From Pyrenula massariospora (Eukaryota; Ascomycota; Eurotiomycetes; Pyrenulales; Pyrenulaceae), in contig JAGFMI010000014.1 in assembly GCA_021030905.1 (NCBI GenBank), positions 744,001 to 808,000 of the forward strand: a stretch of 64,000 bases of DNA, written 5' to 3'. Each line of letters starts with the position of its first letter. Position 1 is the stretch's first letter. The notes under the pieces were generated by a model, which ran no database searches, was not told where the DNA came from, and saw only the letters and a list, made by a program, of their open reading frames with translations. Below, one piece after another: positions 22,087 to 34,132 of the stretch. Both the position numbers and the translations under genes were made by a program.

Positions 22087-25000
22087 TGCTGCAGGAAGCT
22101 GCAGCTGGGTGATTGCAACACAGCAATGTACATAAGGGAGTTTGGCGGTTCGACAGATCCCTCAGAGACTGCAATCTGGGCCTGAATTTCGGGAAGTCGG
22201 AGGCGAGGCTATCTGTAGCTTTCATTCATGCATACCAGCAGGAAAGAAGCATGGGCCGAGTCCAGGCGGAGATGATAGAAGATGTTGTACGACATGTGCA
22301 CTAAGGGTTTTGGTATTCAGACTCAGAATCAAACGTTGTCGGTGGGGTGTAGAGTTGCGTTTAGAGTTGCGTTGAATTTCGGGCAACTGGAGATGGATTT
22401 CATACGTCGTTCTCCCCACGTCTGAAGCTATCCGAGGCCGTGCACTCCGGGCCGTTTGACAGCCGTCGGAATCTTTCCGCCCTTGCAGGTCCATCGCCAG
22501 AGGATTGCAGTTAATTGACTTGAACTCCCAAGATATTGCTTCATTAACAAGTACATTGCTGTAAAGCCTCGACTTCAGAGTGTTTCCAAAGCCTTTCCAT
22601 GTCCATAGATGAGGACTCGAACCTCTTCATCTACGCCTTTGGTCTTCCAGAATTGGCCCTGCTAATGCAGGTGAAAATCCATGCTTTCATCTACCCATCA
22701 ATAATGCACAATCCACTGGGGAAAACTCAGACATACTGTCTTATCAGAATTGGTCTCTCACATGTTGCCATCCGCTGATTACACTGCTTGGTTTTCCATC
22801 AAGCCCGTTGGCCGCGTTCACACATTACCTCTAAATACAGCTCGAGATGGCGAGCTCTCGCCTCCAAACCAGTCCATGGCCTTCGTCTTTAGCTTTCTAT
22901 AATGTTTATGGATAACCTCTGTCTTGAAATCCACTTCTCTTCCTGGATGGCAAATTGAGTGCCCCGAATACGAATGCGTGGCGTTGCCGAGATGCTCTGA
23001 GTCAGCCTAAGTCTTGTTACTATGGAAAATGGCAAGGTTCTAAGGCACAAAGCTTGCAACTGTGGAAATGAGACTGTCTCCGCTCCCTGATTTTCCGGCA
23101 GACACAATCGACAAGTGTGCACTTCCAAAACCCTCGAACGATGTCGCGACATAGCTAGTTCTAAAGTCTATCCCTCGTCGCCCATCCCTGCTATTGCGGA
23201 ATTTTTAGTCAATATTACTGAATAATCAGACCTCGGCCTCTTCTCTAGTCGATCACAGAGACAGTTCTCACTGGAAACATTAGGAAAGCTATGCAGAGAT
23301 TCTGACCGTGTGTGCAACAGTGGTTCTAGCGACTCGCATCGATGAGTTGTTGCTATACGCCTCCTACTCCAGAATAGCCCGCAAAACCATTTCATCAAAC
23401 AGTCCATAAAACCTGAGCATTATGAATATGTATTCGAGGCCTAGATGTGCATAAGGACATTGCAAGGCTTCCCATGGCTGGGAACGGCTTCATCACTAAT
23501 ATTGCGTGGCACTGAAAACTACTCGACCAATCATAACCAGCGAACTAATTGCCTCTTTGGGACGCTCGGCATTTTCTAAACTGGGAGATGCCAACGGGAG
23601 CATTGACCAAAATTTCTCCATCCGACTGAGAATCATCTCTTGGCAAGCGCGCCATAGCCTCGGGGAGATCGACCTTGATCTGGAGCGGTAAGCTCTCCGT
23701 ACGGTCATGTTTGAGACCAAGCGGTTCGGCGAAGCAGGCTGTTGGGCCTTACCCTCCACTAGCGCTACGACTCTTGCCATCATAGCAACGATCGGAGCGT
23801 GCACGTCAAATTTTGTTTTGGCTTCTGATACTCTTGAACATGGCCGCATCCAAGTTCAGAGTGATAAATTTGTTGCAGCAGTAAGGAAGAGATGTGCTGT
23901 GACCCAGTAATGGGATGCGCGGTATCTCACAACCCTTTCGCCAGGATATTTGTGGCGTTTGTAATGAGACCGTATGTGATCCCGGCAAAGCGGAGTTAGG
24001 AAGGCTCGTGATTGTCGTCCGTTCACGATTTTTCGATGTGAAGCGAACGCATTTGGTGGGAATGTTGATGCCTTACAAAGGCCGAAATTCAAAAGTTAAT
24101 AAGAGCCATGACATAATCTATGTCTTGATCCTATTAACACGGGAGACATCGGTGTTTTATTGAGAAATTCCTTCCTGCTCCCAGAATACGATGTCGTCGC
24201 ACAACCTTAGTTGTCTCGAGACAGCTGGTTCCACGAGTGAAACCTCGACATCTGTCCTTAGTACAGACTTCAGATGAGTCGCTCCTCTCGATTCAGCGCG
24301 TTGGCGTACACCGCCCGTTGCCTCTCCGCAGAATCCTCGAATCAAGTGGTTACACACTTTTCACGCCCTGTCATCTGCATCTCAGCCTTTCACTGCTACT
24401 CGAAAAGCCATAGACCTTTTACCGAATACAGCAGCCCTGCTTGGAGTGTCTGGAACCCCCTCGGCGTTGCTTTACTTCTTCCACGGTTCGTCTCGGTTAT
24501 TGCCTGCGTGACGTCCAATCAGCGTTCAAGCTTGGCGCTTACACATTCGCCTCTAAGAGCCGAAATAGGTATCAGTACAGTGCCACGCCGTTCTGAAAAT
24601 CCTGGAAGGCTGTGGTCTGTGTAATCAAGAAAGCCGGCGCCTTCGTGGCTATAGGACTCGTACATTTACGATTCCTGCATGCCCTTGTTGAAGGCTCGCC
24701 TTCTATCCCAAGAACAGACATAGGACTTTCGCGCTGGCAGATGACAATGGTCAGAAGGCATTCGTTTTTGGCATTGACAACCACCCAAATAGACGATGTT
24801 CCATATCCAGCCCTTGGTGGCTCTCAGAGCTAAATACAGCATAATGCTTGATTGGACGCACCCCCAACGGCAACGAGGCACAGACATGGTTCACGTGTGC
24901 TCGCTGACAAACGTGGTTTCTTTTTGCGGAAAGGACAACTCGAACTGGCTTCCCTTGCGATCGACCGGCTATCTGCTAACGTCCTTCCAGATCCCCGATC

Positions 25001-27263
25001 ACTTTGCTCGGGAAAAATCGTCTCGTATCATCCCGATCCTCTGCTCACAGAGTCGCAAGGCTCCCATTTTCTCTCATGCTTCCAATGCCATGCAAGGGTC
25101 CTCAGATTCATCATAAGGCTGGAAATCTTTGAGTGCTGCTGTCTTTATTCATGGTCTTCAATGCCCGGCAATCCCTCAAGAGACGAAATCTTTACAAAAG
25201 GTCGAATCTCATCTCAACCACTAAGATTTGGATCCCTCACAAGACAGTACACGATACCCGATTCCAACAGAGAAGAACGACTTGAAGTCCTATCCACCAG
25301 TCGCAGAATGCGCACAACACTCAAGCTCTGACTGATGAGCAAATCAGAACGAAGTGTGGCAATTATACATCAAACCTTACCGCATAGTGAAACAAAGCTT
25401 ACTTAACGGCCAGTCGTCAATTTCAAACATGCATGAATCTCGCGTCACTTCGGCGATTAATTTTACAGCGAAAGTGAAACCTCTGCTGTACATTCCCAAA
25501 CCGGTACATGGATGACGAGCACAGCACATCTAAGCTTACGACATCTTCCCCGATCAAGAGAACATGCGATTACTATCGCTCTTTATCTTTATCTCCTTAA
25601 ATTTCTCTCGAAGCACACTTTATCAGGACCTCCGAGCCCAATCGACCTCGCATATCCTCCTACCTCAATCGTCTCACGCTGCCTCTCACAACAGCCTGAC
25701 CCAACGTCATACCAAAAATTCTCGCTTCCGTCGAGAAACTGCTTCTCTGCCAGCGAGGTTCTGCAATGGATATTCAAATAATCGCGGTCGACACGGGTAA
25801 CAAACCCGATCGGCATAGAGTATGAACCAACGAAGCTCGTGAGCTTATGCCCAACGACACCTTCCTGTTAACGGCGTCGCCTGTATACGGAGGCAGCAAG
25901 CACAGACGTAAATTCAGCAGAAAACCATCTATAACAGCCTTGTGTTCCCCGTCCAAGAAATTTCAAAGGCAGAACTACGAATCATGTCAGAACCAGACCC
26001 TCTGAAAATCCAAAGGTAACCCAACCTAAACGCCATCTCCCCAGACACCCGCGCTCCCCCTCCTCATCCACTCCAAGGAACAGTTTAAGGTATTGTGCTC
26101 GTATCGGTGAGGCTCCGCCTGGTTCCGGAAACATCCTTCGGAACCCTTCGCCGAAACTTTCAACGGTATTACCCACCTCAACCTATGCATTTCTCATCTT
26201 ATAGTCCCCATGCCGCGTGTGTCAAGTCGCCCGTTTATCTCATCGTTGCTTCGCTGACCTCGCCTCGTCGCACCGTATATCCAATCCAGGCCAATACTCT
26301 ATCCCGTGCCATTCCGTCGCTGCACGCCATTGTAGCACAGCACACGTAAGAGTAAGAGTAAGAGTAAGACGAGCATGCAATGCATCAGCATCTGCAATAT
26401 TCATTCCTTCCTGGGCCGAACTAGGTGGTTGGGTAATCAAGACGATCATATCTCTAGAACTAGAAAAAGCAATGCCATTATCGCATCTGTCCTCTATCTG
26501 TGATGCAATGTGCCCGTTTTTGGAAACTCTAACCTGGGCAGATAGCTGTTGTCTTGGCAGCGGCGGCTTAGGCCTGAAATGTCATGCTGAGACTAGAACT
26601 TGCACACGTACTACTACCTATCTAAGGTACCCCATCGGTTTCTCTCCTAAAAGTCATTGTTATAGACGAACCAGTGTACGCATAATTTCTCAAAATTTTT
26701 ACATATCCAAGGCACAGAAAATTTTTCAATTCGGAAGAAAAACTAACTCTGTAAAATGAACGGATGATACCTCCTTTCATCTCTATGTCCGAACAAAGTA
26801 TCCATGGTATTAGGGAACATCGAGCATCAAATCCCTATCTGTACTCAGGTTCCCGTAGAGGAGTGGGGGGAGGCCTTCAAAAATTCTACCTACCTAGCAT
26901 ACCTAGATGAGCTAGCAAACAAGAACAAAGTTCTCGTCATTCCTAACCAGCCCGTGGGTAAGGTGCGGCATAGGTCGGGTGAAAAACGATCTATCCGGAC
27001 TCGTACATGGATAGATAGATCAACGCCTCAAACTGGCAGAACTAGAACTTGATCGAAATTTTATAATTGTTCATCGAGCTCCATGGACCATCCGTCAGAT
27101 GTCTACGCAGAATTAATTCAAACAGATTGTTTGGCTCTCCTCAAACAAATCTCTGTAGTTGGTGATTTGTACACGTCTACACTACACCGTTCCCTACCTT
27201 CTCTTGTCTCTCTTGTCTGTGTATACAAATAATACAACATAATCTCATGATAATCACATCACC
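22087..27263. other. Gene-poor stretch of about 5.2 kb
   Basis: Numerous frames of 60-180 codons lie on both strands. None shows a conserved motif or joins into a plausible exon chain. The plus strand around 23506-23691 has protein-like composition but no family that I recognise. A (GTAAGA)4 tandem repeat lies at 26346-26369. A tRNA-like T-arm sequence near 22615 lacks a matching acceptor stem. This could be true intergenic DNA, long UTRs or decayed genes. Confidence 0.4.
26346..26369. repeat. (GTAAGA)4 microsatellite
   Basis: Four uninterrupted copies of the hexamer GTAAGA, ending in GTAAGACG. Confidence 0.8.
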
Positions 27264-29392
27264 TCATCTCATTTCGTCCTCCTCTCCCCGCTCAAAACTC
27301 ACCCCCACCGCTCCCCCCATTCCTTCCACCAGCCTCCCCCTCACACCCTCCATCTCAACACACAGCCCCTCCAACCTGCCCACCTCCCCCCTCACCCCCT
27401 TCAGCCTCCCCTCCATCTCCCTACACCTTCCCCTCAACCGCACTACCTCATTCCTCAGAGCCTCCACATCCCCCTCCTCCAGCACGCCCGCCCCACTGGC
27501 ATCTTCATCCCCCACCGCCGCCGGCGCCGCAGCACCCACAGCCACCCCCCTCTTCTCCCTCTCCCCCTCCAACTCCCCAACCCTCTCCTCCAACCCCCTC
27601 CGCTCCCTCTCCCACGCCTCCCTCTCCCCCCTCCACCTCCTCCCCTCCTCCACCCCCAACTCCTGCAATCTACTCCCCATCCTCAGAATCTCCATATACT
27701 GCCTCCCATTCTCCACCTCCCTTCTCTGCCCCTCCTCCACCTTCCTCTGCAGCTCCCCCACGCTCTCCTCCAGCTGCTCCACCTGGCCCTGCAATCTAAT
27801 CTTCTCTTCGGTGAGCGAGTTGATCTCCGAGTCCGAGACCTGGGACTTCTTGTCCAGGGTGGCGCAGCGGGTCTGCTGCCGGGAGAAGGCGGCGAGGAGG
27901 GAGTCGTGTTCGCGCTGGAGGGTGGTGAGGGCGAGGGATTTCTTGGAGAGGGCGTGTTGGAGGTCGGCGAGGTGGGAGGCGGTCGCGGGGTCGCGCGGGG
28001 CGGGGGCGGCGGTGGAGGTGGAGGTGGATTGGTGGGAGGGGTTGGGGGATGGCAGAGAGGGGAGGCCGATGGATGTCGGGGATGGGAGGACTCGGGAGGG
28101 GTGGTGTTGATGTTGCGGGTGATGGATTTGGGTCGGAGAGTGCTGGGAGGGGGGTGGGGGTGGGGCGGAGAAGACGGTGGTGGATGAGGTGGAAGGGTTA
28201 CGATGAGGGGATTGGCCCGGGGGTGGAGGGGGAGGGTAGGGTTGGTAGGGGTGTTGATGTTGTGGGGGAGGTCTTTTGGAATAATCGGGCATTGCGTGAG
28301 GCTGGGAGGAGGATGGAGTGTCGGAGGCAGGATAGGCGCTGTAGGAGGGGTCGTCTTGCGTGACACTCGTCGGCGTAGTTGTAAGGCCTGGGCGAAGCTG
28401 ACTACTACTGTCTTCTGATCCTTCCACCGTCTCCGATCGCCAGTGCTGGCTCTCGTGTTGAGGCACGTGACCAGCGTTCGGTGGCGCCGGCTGGGAATCT
28501 CTTTGGGGTCGTTCGGGCACTAACGGAGGAAACGCCCGGCTAATGGCTAATTCGTGCACGAGGCGTGTGCTCGTAGTGATGCTTATGCTTGCCCAGTGTA
28601 GCGAAGATCTCAGACCAAGGTCGGACGCACTCGGGGGCTTTGGGGCATTTTCAGCTTCCTGAGAAATGGTCAATATGGGGTATTACTAGGGGTGCGGAAC
28701 GGAATCTTGCCTGCTTGAGTGACCTTCCAAATTGGCCTGACAAAGCGTGACGAAGCTCACTTTCGAGATTGGCAAGACCAGCGAGGACATTCTGCACCAT
28801 ACCCCTCGTATTGTCATAGCTCAAGCATGCATGATCCCCGTGTACGCCATCGCTATCTTGCGGAGTGGTAGAAGTTGCATCGCTAGGATCGTGACTATAG
28901 TGCATCTCAGACTTCTGCGACAGAATGAGAAGTCAGTACAGGCCCCTCACATCAGAGATCGCCAGCCGTGTGTTTCCGCGGCGTGAGAATAGCAAAACCT
29001 ACAACATTGTCAAGAATGCTTCGACGGTGATTCGATTCCTCGACCACCCCGTCTCGCTGATAAGACAACCGCCGGCGCTTAGAAGACCCCTCGTGTGGCG
29101 AAGATGATTGTGGCAAGATCTGGTGATCCTCCTGTTTCTGACCGCCGAGCGGAGGGACATTGTTCGGCGGAGAGCGGCCCGGTCTATCGATGGTCGCGGA
29201 TATGGAAGGAAGGCGATGTTGTGTTGTTGACGGCCGTTCGGACTGACTTCCGGGATACGAGAGACCACTTGATATCGCGGGCAAGGGGGTGAACGTTGGT
29301 GCTTGACCGACCGGGGATCGTGGGTGATAGTTGCCGTTCTGATCCCATGGCCTCTTTAAAAAAGAGCCACTGTCCATAACCACCGCAGACAT
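27264..29392 (-). CDS. Proline-rich coiled-coil protein of unknown function
   Basis: Exons 29392-29003, 28914-28711 and 28658-27264 give 662 aa. The N-terminal third is polar with a possible nuclear signal (SSKRRRLSYQRDG). The middle exon carries NTRGMVQNVLAGLANLESEL, a likely amphipathic helix. The third exon starts with a Pro/His/Ser-rich region (about 290-430, including PPPPPP runs). It then has a long heptad-like coiled coil (about 430-660) rich in Glu, Arg and Gly. The second intron begins with GC (GCAAGA...TCTCAG, 28710-28659). No GT donor in reach joins the frames. I do not recognise the protein. Base composition of the last exon is extreme: C-rich for the Pro region and G-rich for the coiled coil on the coding strand. 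Confidence 0.75.
28145..28243 (+). repeat. G-run clusters with quadruplex-forming potential
   Basis: Two plus-strand clusters have four or more runs of at least three G separated by one to four bases, at 28145-28166 and 28219-28243. They lie opposite the Pro codons of the coiled-coil gene, so the G-rich strand is the template strand of that gene. The pattern is seen. Folding is inferred. Confidence 0.55.
28659..28710 (-). other. Probable GC-AG intron
   Basis: The preceding frame (SLKQ) runs into an unrelated tail and a stop. The following frame (EAENAPKPP) begins after a strong CCATTTCTCAG acceptor. Joining after CAG at a GCAAGA donor gives a 52-nt intron and keeps frame. GC donors normally come with otherwise good consensus, and CAG|GCAAGA fits that. 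Confidence 0.6.
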
Positions 29393-32002
29393 TTAGCCCA
29401 GCTGATTTTCTGAACTGTATTATTTCACCCTTTTTTTCTCTCTAGGATTTGTTGTAAGATTGGCGTTCGGTGTTAAGATGAGGTCGAGAGAGTGAAAGAA
29501 AAGAACGCCAAAGCGGAAGCGAAGGGTAAAAGGTGTTCGTGCCGCATATGGTGTCAATTTCTGGTATATGGTGGATCGAGGTAGTACTCGCGTCTCCAGG
29601 GGCGAAACCGCGAATAATGGACGAGTCGTTATGCGAATTTGGAACTTGGTAGACACAGGAGCGAGGGTGGCAAGAGAAAACCGGTTGGAGGTGGTAAGGT
29701 CAGTTGGGTGGGCGAACGCTGGCAAAAATGTGCCAATTATTGGATAACGAATTTTCGAGCTGACTCGCAGCTGATCAAGGGATTAAAGGAGGGAGTATGG
29801 ACTTTTCGGAACGACAGAGTCAGTCGCTGGTGCATCAGAGCTTGCCTGGAGCTGGGTGAGCTTACCTGGGAGGTCAAAGCTGGTTGACTAAGGCGCGTGT
29901 CAACGGATGACTTGAGGAAAAGGCACGGTAAGGTTTATGGAGTAATATGGAGCCGGTGGAGGGATCATTCGGCCTGGGTCCACATCGTGTTGTGATGACG
30001 CCGTCGGCTTCGAGCAGGGCGTAACCTTGAAAGCCGGCCGTCGGTTGAGCCGGAGTAGCAGAATTTAGGTACCTGGTCGCTCAAACGAGTCAAACGGCTA
30101 GGACGCAGGGCCGGACGCAGGCGTTTCCAAGTTATAGCAGCAGCAGCAGCAGCAGGTGTTGCGTTCGCCGCACCGGGTCGAGAACCAGTGGCAGCAAATC
30201 GAATCACTGCTGCTTTTAGAAGGTGTTGAAGAGACTTTCAGATGATGTGCCGGCTTGGCGTGCCTCTGTCCAGCTGAAAAGGCTCGCAGCCAGCCAATTC
30301 AGAGTTCCAATTAGGACGCTGCTGGTGGCCAGGACTGCCAATGATAGCCGCCGGCTGGGTGGTTGCGCGAGCTTTTCATTAAGTCAGCACTCCCATGGCC
30401 TTCCGCCGCACCCAAAGCGTCGCATGGTGGCACGAACTCTTTCGCGACCCATCGCCCATGACATGATAATAATGATAATAATGCTGCCTTGGCCTCCAGC
30501 GCTGCTCGCCCCTCCTCCGCTTACGTAAATGTGACCTTGCTATCTCACTTGACCCCCGGGTGGCCGAAACGAAGCCCAAAGCCTCGCCTGTGCCACACGC
30601 TCCGCGGTCAGGCGCGCCTACGCATCATCGAGTACATCATTACCCGCCCAAGACAATTCGAGGTGACATCCAACAGGTGTATCGCAGCAGGATTCAACGG
30701 CCGAAAAATAGGTCTGTACGTAAACGCAAGGTCGGCTCCTTCGCATCCTTGGGGTCTCGTTCGACCCCGGCCGCTGCCTTGCCCGAGCGGGTGACGCCCC
30801 AGCCCTCACCCTCACCCTCACCCTCCACCTCGCCCTCCTCGCTCGGCGGAGATAGAGCGAACATGCTGGGCGGTGGATGCTGCCGGGAACGTGAGACATT
30901 TTACACCCAGCTGACTAAACCGCCCTCCTGGCCAAAACCCCACTCCAGCACTCGCATATAGACGACCGTTGTTTGGGGGCCTTGCGACGGGGAGATAGAG
31001 TGCTGATATCTCATGCCCGTTTGTCAGAACTTCCTGGTCGCCGTAGATATCGCATTCGCAACATCCCACGGCCACCACCAGAGGTTTCGGATAGCACGTC
31101 GCCGGTGCTCGACGACTGTCTCTCTGCGACTGCCACACTTCGGCTACACTTCGGCTCGTTCTCTAGCATGGCGCGTGCAGCGGACCATTCTCGTTTCAGA
31201 GACGCTCGGCTCGCAGCATGACAAAAAATAATTCACCATCTGCGAGTCATGTCGATACACTGCATCTGCTGTGGTTTGCCGCCGGCATGTCCATGCGGCT
31301 CTTGGCACACGACGGCATGATACCCATATTGGGCGGATGCGTGCGCGTCCAGCACTGGCTGATACGAACAACGGCCTCCCGCAGACAACGCAGAGATTGA
31401 CGCAGCGTCAGATCGAGCCGAGAAATACGATTTCCTTATTGGGGGCACTAGTGTCCAACCCGCGATTCAGAGTCAGATGAGATTCGGTAATGCAGGAAAT
31501 TTCATGTACATAGCAGACCTTGCAAGGCGGCTGATTTGTAGCACGACTAAGACCTGCATGCGAGAACTTGTCAGACTAACTAAAGAACTGTCTCGCATCG
31601 CTGCCAGAAGGAACACGAGGCCGACGCTGTGGCAGATGCAAAGGTCCTGCTGACTTAATGCTGACTACCGACCAGTCATAGAAGAGCTGGTGCCACCCCC
31701 TCATTGCTTGTTGCAATGCCATCTAAGAACGGAACTTTGGACGGCGGGAGGGAGCCGGAGCACGGACGTCGCTGCATCGTATCGTCGGTTGAACCACTGG
31801 AGCCGATTGCGGCTGATGGTTGTACAAGAAGTCTCCGAGTGTGCATAATCCCATGCTTCCTACACTTCCTTTGACCTACGCATTGTGCAGTAGCCCTGCT
31901 TCATGATGAATGTGACGGATAGAGTCCGAACAGTCTCTTAAAATCGCCATTCACGGCTGGACAGGGCACTCCAGGCGTGGTGGCCCATCCCATACTCGGC
32001 GG
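29393..32002. other. Gene-free stretch of about 2.6 kb with simple repeats
   Basis: This stretch holds the promoter and 5' leader of the coiled-coil gene and the 3' side of the next gene. Microsatellites seen are (AGC)n at about 30136-30155, a TGATAATAA repeat near 30463-30482, and (CCCTCA)3 at about 30803-30826. Overlapping frames on both strands at 30.2-31.4 kb have no recognisable motif. Confidence 0.45.
30136..30155. repeat. (AGC)n microsatellite
   Basis: Six uninterrupted AGC units and a partial seventh, in non-coding sequence. Confidence 0.8.
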
Positions 32003-33550
32003 TTAAACGACGTTCCATACACCCTGATGTGCAGCTGAGGTGTGCGGAACAAAACTGTCATTTGAAGAACGTAACAATCGGCCGATGGTTATTCTGCGCC
32101 ACAGGTTCTCTTGCTGTATCACTATCCTCTCGATGTTGAGTGCAGTCTCGATTTCTGACATCAGATCAGATACAAGACGTTTGTGGGTAAGAAGCACTCT
32201 TCCGACGGCTGTCGACTCGTCCACTGGCCCGAGATTTTCTAGCTGATGTCGACTGACCTCCAATCTGTGGAGAGCGCTCGTTGCTTGATCTCTCCATTCT
32301 TGTTCCATTGGCCGAATGCCGGTAAACATGTCTTGATGGTCAGCATGACTGACACTTCTCATATCCATGATGCTATTCGTAGTCTCGTACCAGCTCCGAA
32401 ATCGGTCAGTTACCTGGTCAACCAAGCCATGCGATCGTGTCAAGCTCGAAACGTCACGAATGCATTGTGACAGGATCTGTATTTTCTCGTCTAACGAATA
32501 AGACTCTTCGTGAAGCCACGTCGTCAGGCCCTTGAGATTTCCGTAAGTCACCTGCAGCTGTTCGGCTTCTAGAATGTCTTCCTGTGTCCGAGAGACGTTG
32601 TTATAAAGTTTCTTTAACTTGGTTTCAGCACTCTGCTCCCAGCCGCGTTGTGTCATATGAGACGAGCTATAGAGCACTGAAAGTTGGAAAAGCTCATCTT
32701 CTAGCTGGGCCAGCTCCGGTGAAGAAGATCTGGACGGCTTGTCTTCGTTGTCAGTGTTACGGAAAGTCTGAGTTGGCGTCTTTGATGATTTCTTTGGAGT
32801 AAAGTTCTGCTGGAATGTCGAAAACTGTGGCCGAGCAGATGTGGCTGTGGCTGTGGCTGTCGGAGCTGCTTGAGAAGCAGCCGGGCCTGTTCCAAACTGA
32901 GCCCTGCGGTGACTCGTCGTCACAGAGCGCTTCAATGAAGATTTGTTACCGGGTGCCTGGGCCGCTGACTCCACTAGTCCACCGCCTGACTTAGAATCGT
33001 TTTGATGCAGCGCTGTAGTCGCCGAACGAAGGCCGATGAAACGGGCCGGATTCTCAGCAACAGATGAGCTTTTTCCGTGACTTGGGATCCTACGAGATTG
33101 ACCATGGATGGTGGTCGATGCTGTCGGCTGGCGAAGAGAGCTTGAACGGCTGATCTGGCTTGTTGATGGCTGCAGAGTATCCTCGTGCGGTTGAAGATTG
33201 GCCCCAGACACATTGTTATCGATCGAACAAAGGTGCCCTCCAGGGGTGCGAAATGGCTCTTGTTTGCGTATCGGTGATGGAATCCTGCCGCGTGTGGTAA
33301 AGTTTTCATTTGAACTTAATATATTGGATCTTGAGCCGTCAGGCGTTTCATTGGCACGGAACGTAGTACTAGACAGGTTTTTGCGATGAGATGTGGCATC
33401 ATCACCTTCTAAGCTATGAGTGACATTGTTCCCAACATCTCGGCCATATGATGAAGCAGGCTTTCCATGAGCATGGTCAATCGCCCCTGTTACTTCCCTC
33501 TGGCTAAAGCCGGGTTGGCGCAAAGAACGTGATCTTGTCGGGATAGGCAT
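32003..33550 (-). CDS. Basic Ser-rich protein with C-terminal helical domain, unknown function
   Basis: This is a single open frame of 515 residues from an ATG at 33550. The first 270 residues are disordered, basic and rich in Ser, Thr and Arg, with several S/T-P sites and an ATATAT repeat coded by GCTGTG-type hexamers. An FTPKKSSKTPTQTF block leads into a helical C-terminal half (about 275-510). That half has the pattern LAQLEDELFQLSVLYSSSH...QRGWEQSAETKLKKLY, then long heptad-like helices. Fungal proteins with this FxPKK motif followed by an L..EL.QL...H segment are widely annotated as hypothetical. A microtubule- or spindle-associated role is possible from the basic tail plus coiled coil, but I do not claim it. 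Confidence 0.7.
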   Translation of the reverse strand: MPIPTRSRSLRQPGFSQREVTGAIDHAHGKPASSYGRDVGNNVTHSLEGDDATSHRKNLSSTTFRANETPDGSRSNILSSNENFTTRGRIPSPIRKQEPFRTPGGHLCSIDNNVSGANLQPHEDTLQPSTSQISRSSSLRQPTASTTIHGQSRRIPSHGKSSSVAENPARFIGLRSATTALHQNDSKSGGGLVESAAQAPGNKSSLKRSVTTSHRRAQFGTGPAASQAAPTATATATSARPQFSTFQQNFTPKKSSKTPTQTFRNTDNEDKPSRSSSPELAQLEDELFQLSVLYSSSHMTQRGWEQSAETKLKKLYNNVSRTQEDILEAEQLQVTYGNLKGLTTWLHEESYSLDEKIQILSQCIRDVSSLTRSHGLVDQVTDRFRSWYETTNSIMDMRSVSHADHQDMFTGIRPMEQEWRDQATSALHRLEVSRHQLENLGPVDESTAVGRVLLTHKRLVSDLMSEIETALNIERIVIQQENLWRRITIGRLLRSSNDSFVPHTSAAHQGVWNVV

Positions 33551-34132
33551 GACAAAGGCCTGCTGTGGGGATAATCTTGAGACTTCAATGGTGTTACAAA
33601 GAGATGAGCGATTCTACAAATGGAGATTCTTGGGTGAAGACGCGCAATATTCGTGAAAGAGGTTCAAGTTGAATTATTGCAAATGAAGGAAAGTGCGCGA
33701 CTCCCTTCAACGCGACGACGTCAGCCTTGTCGACCTGTTCAGGTTAGTGCAGCCTCGCCGGCCAATAGATCAATCACAAGCCGGACGGGCGCCAGTTGAG
33801 GCACTCGTGAGTGGCATGACTTCTGATAAAAGGCAAAGACGTTCGCAACAAATGCTGAGCAAAACGGACTCTGGCATTTGCTCACAGAATCTAGGAGTTG
33901 TGGACTCTTTTCATTGCTATGAGTCGCTGCAAGACCCAGCCATTTTCTCACTCCACGTCCAGAGTCGAGAGCACAGCTAAGCGTACCAGGAAAGAGAATA
34001 GCACTTTTGGGGTCCGACTCCACTCCTACCAACGCCTTTCCCGAACTAAATACATTACTTACCAGAAAAGGCGAGGCCCCTAACCAATAACTTTTATCTA
34101 CCCAATTTAAATCCACCCAGCAACGATGCTCT
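33551..34132. other. Intergenic, no gene seen
   Basis: Promoter side of the Ser-rich gene and 3' side of the RRM gene. Short frames only. Confidence 0.5.

Noticed and set aside
22591-22690. tRNA-like T-arm (GAGG-TTCGAGT-CCTC on the minus strand)
   Set aside because: No matching acceptor stem, D-arm or anticodon arm at the right distances, and the T-stem has only four pairs.
24274-25331. Plus-strand frames of 106-159 codons
   Set aside because: No motif, no exon chain and equally open frames on other strands.
27247-28110. 287-codon plus-strand frame antisense to the coiled-coil gene
   Set aside because: Composition mirrors the C-rich opposite strand of the third exon. The minus-strand frame has an exon chain and coiled-coil periodicity.
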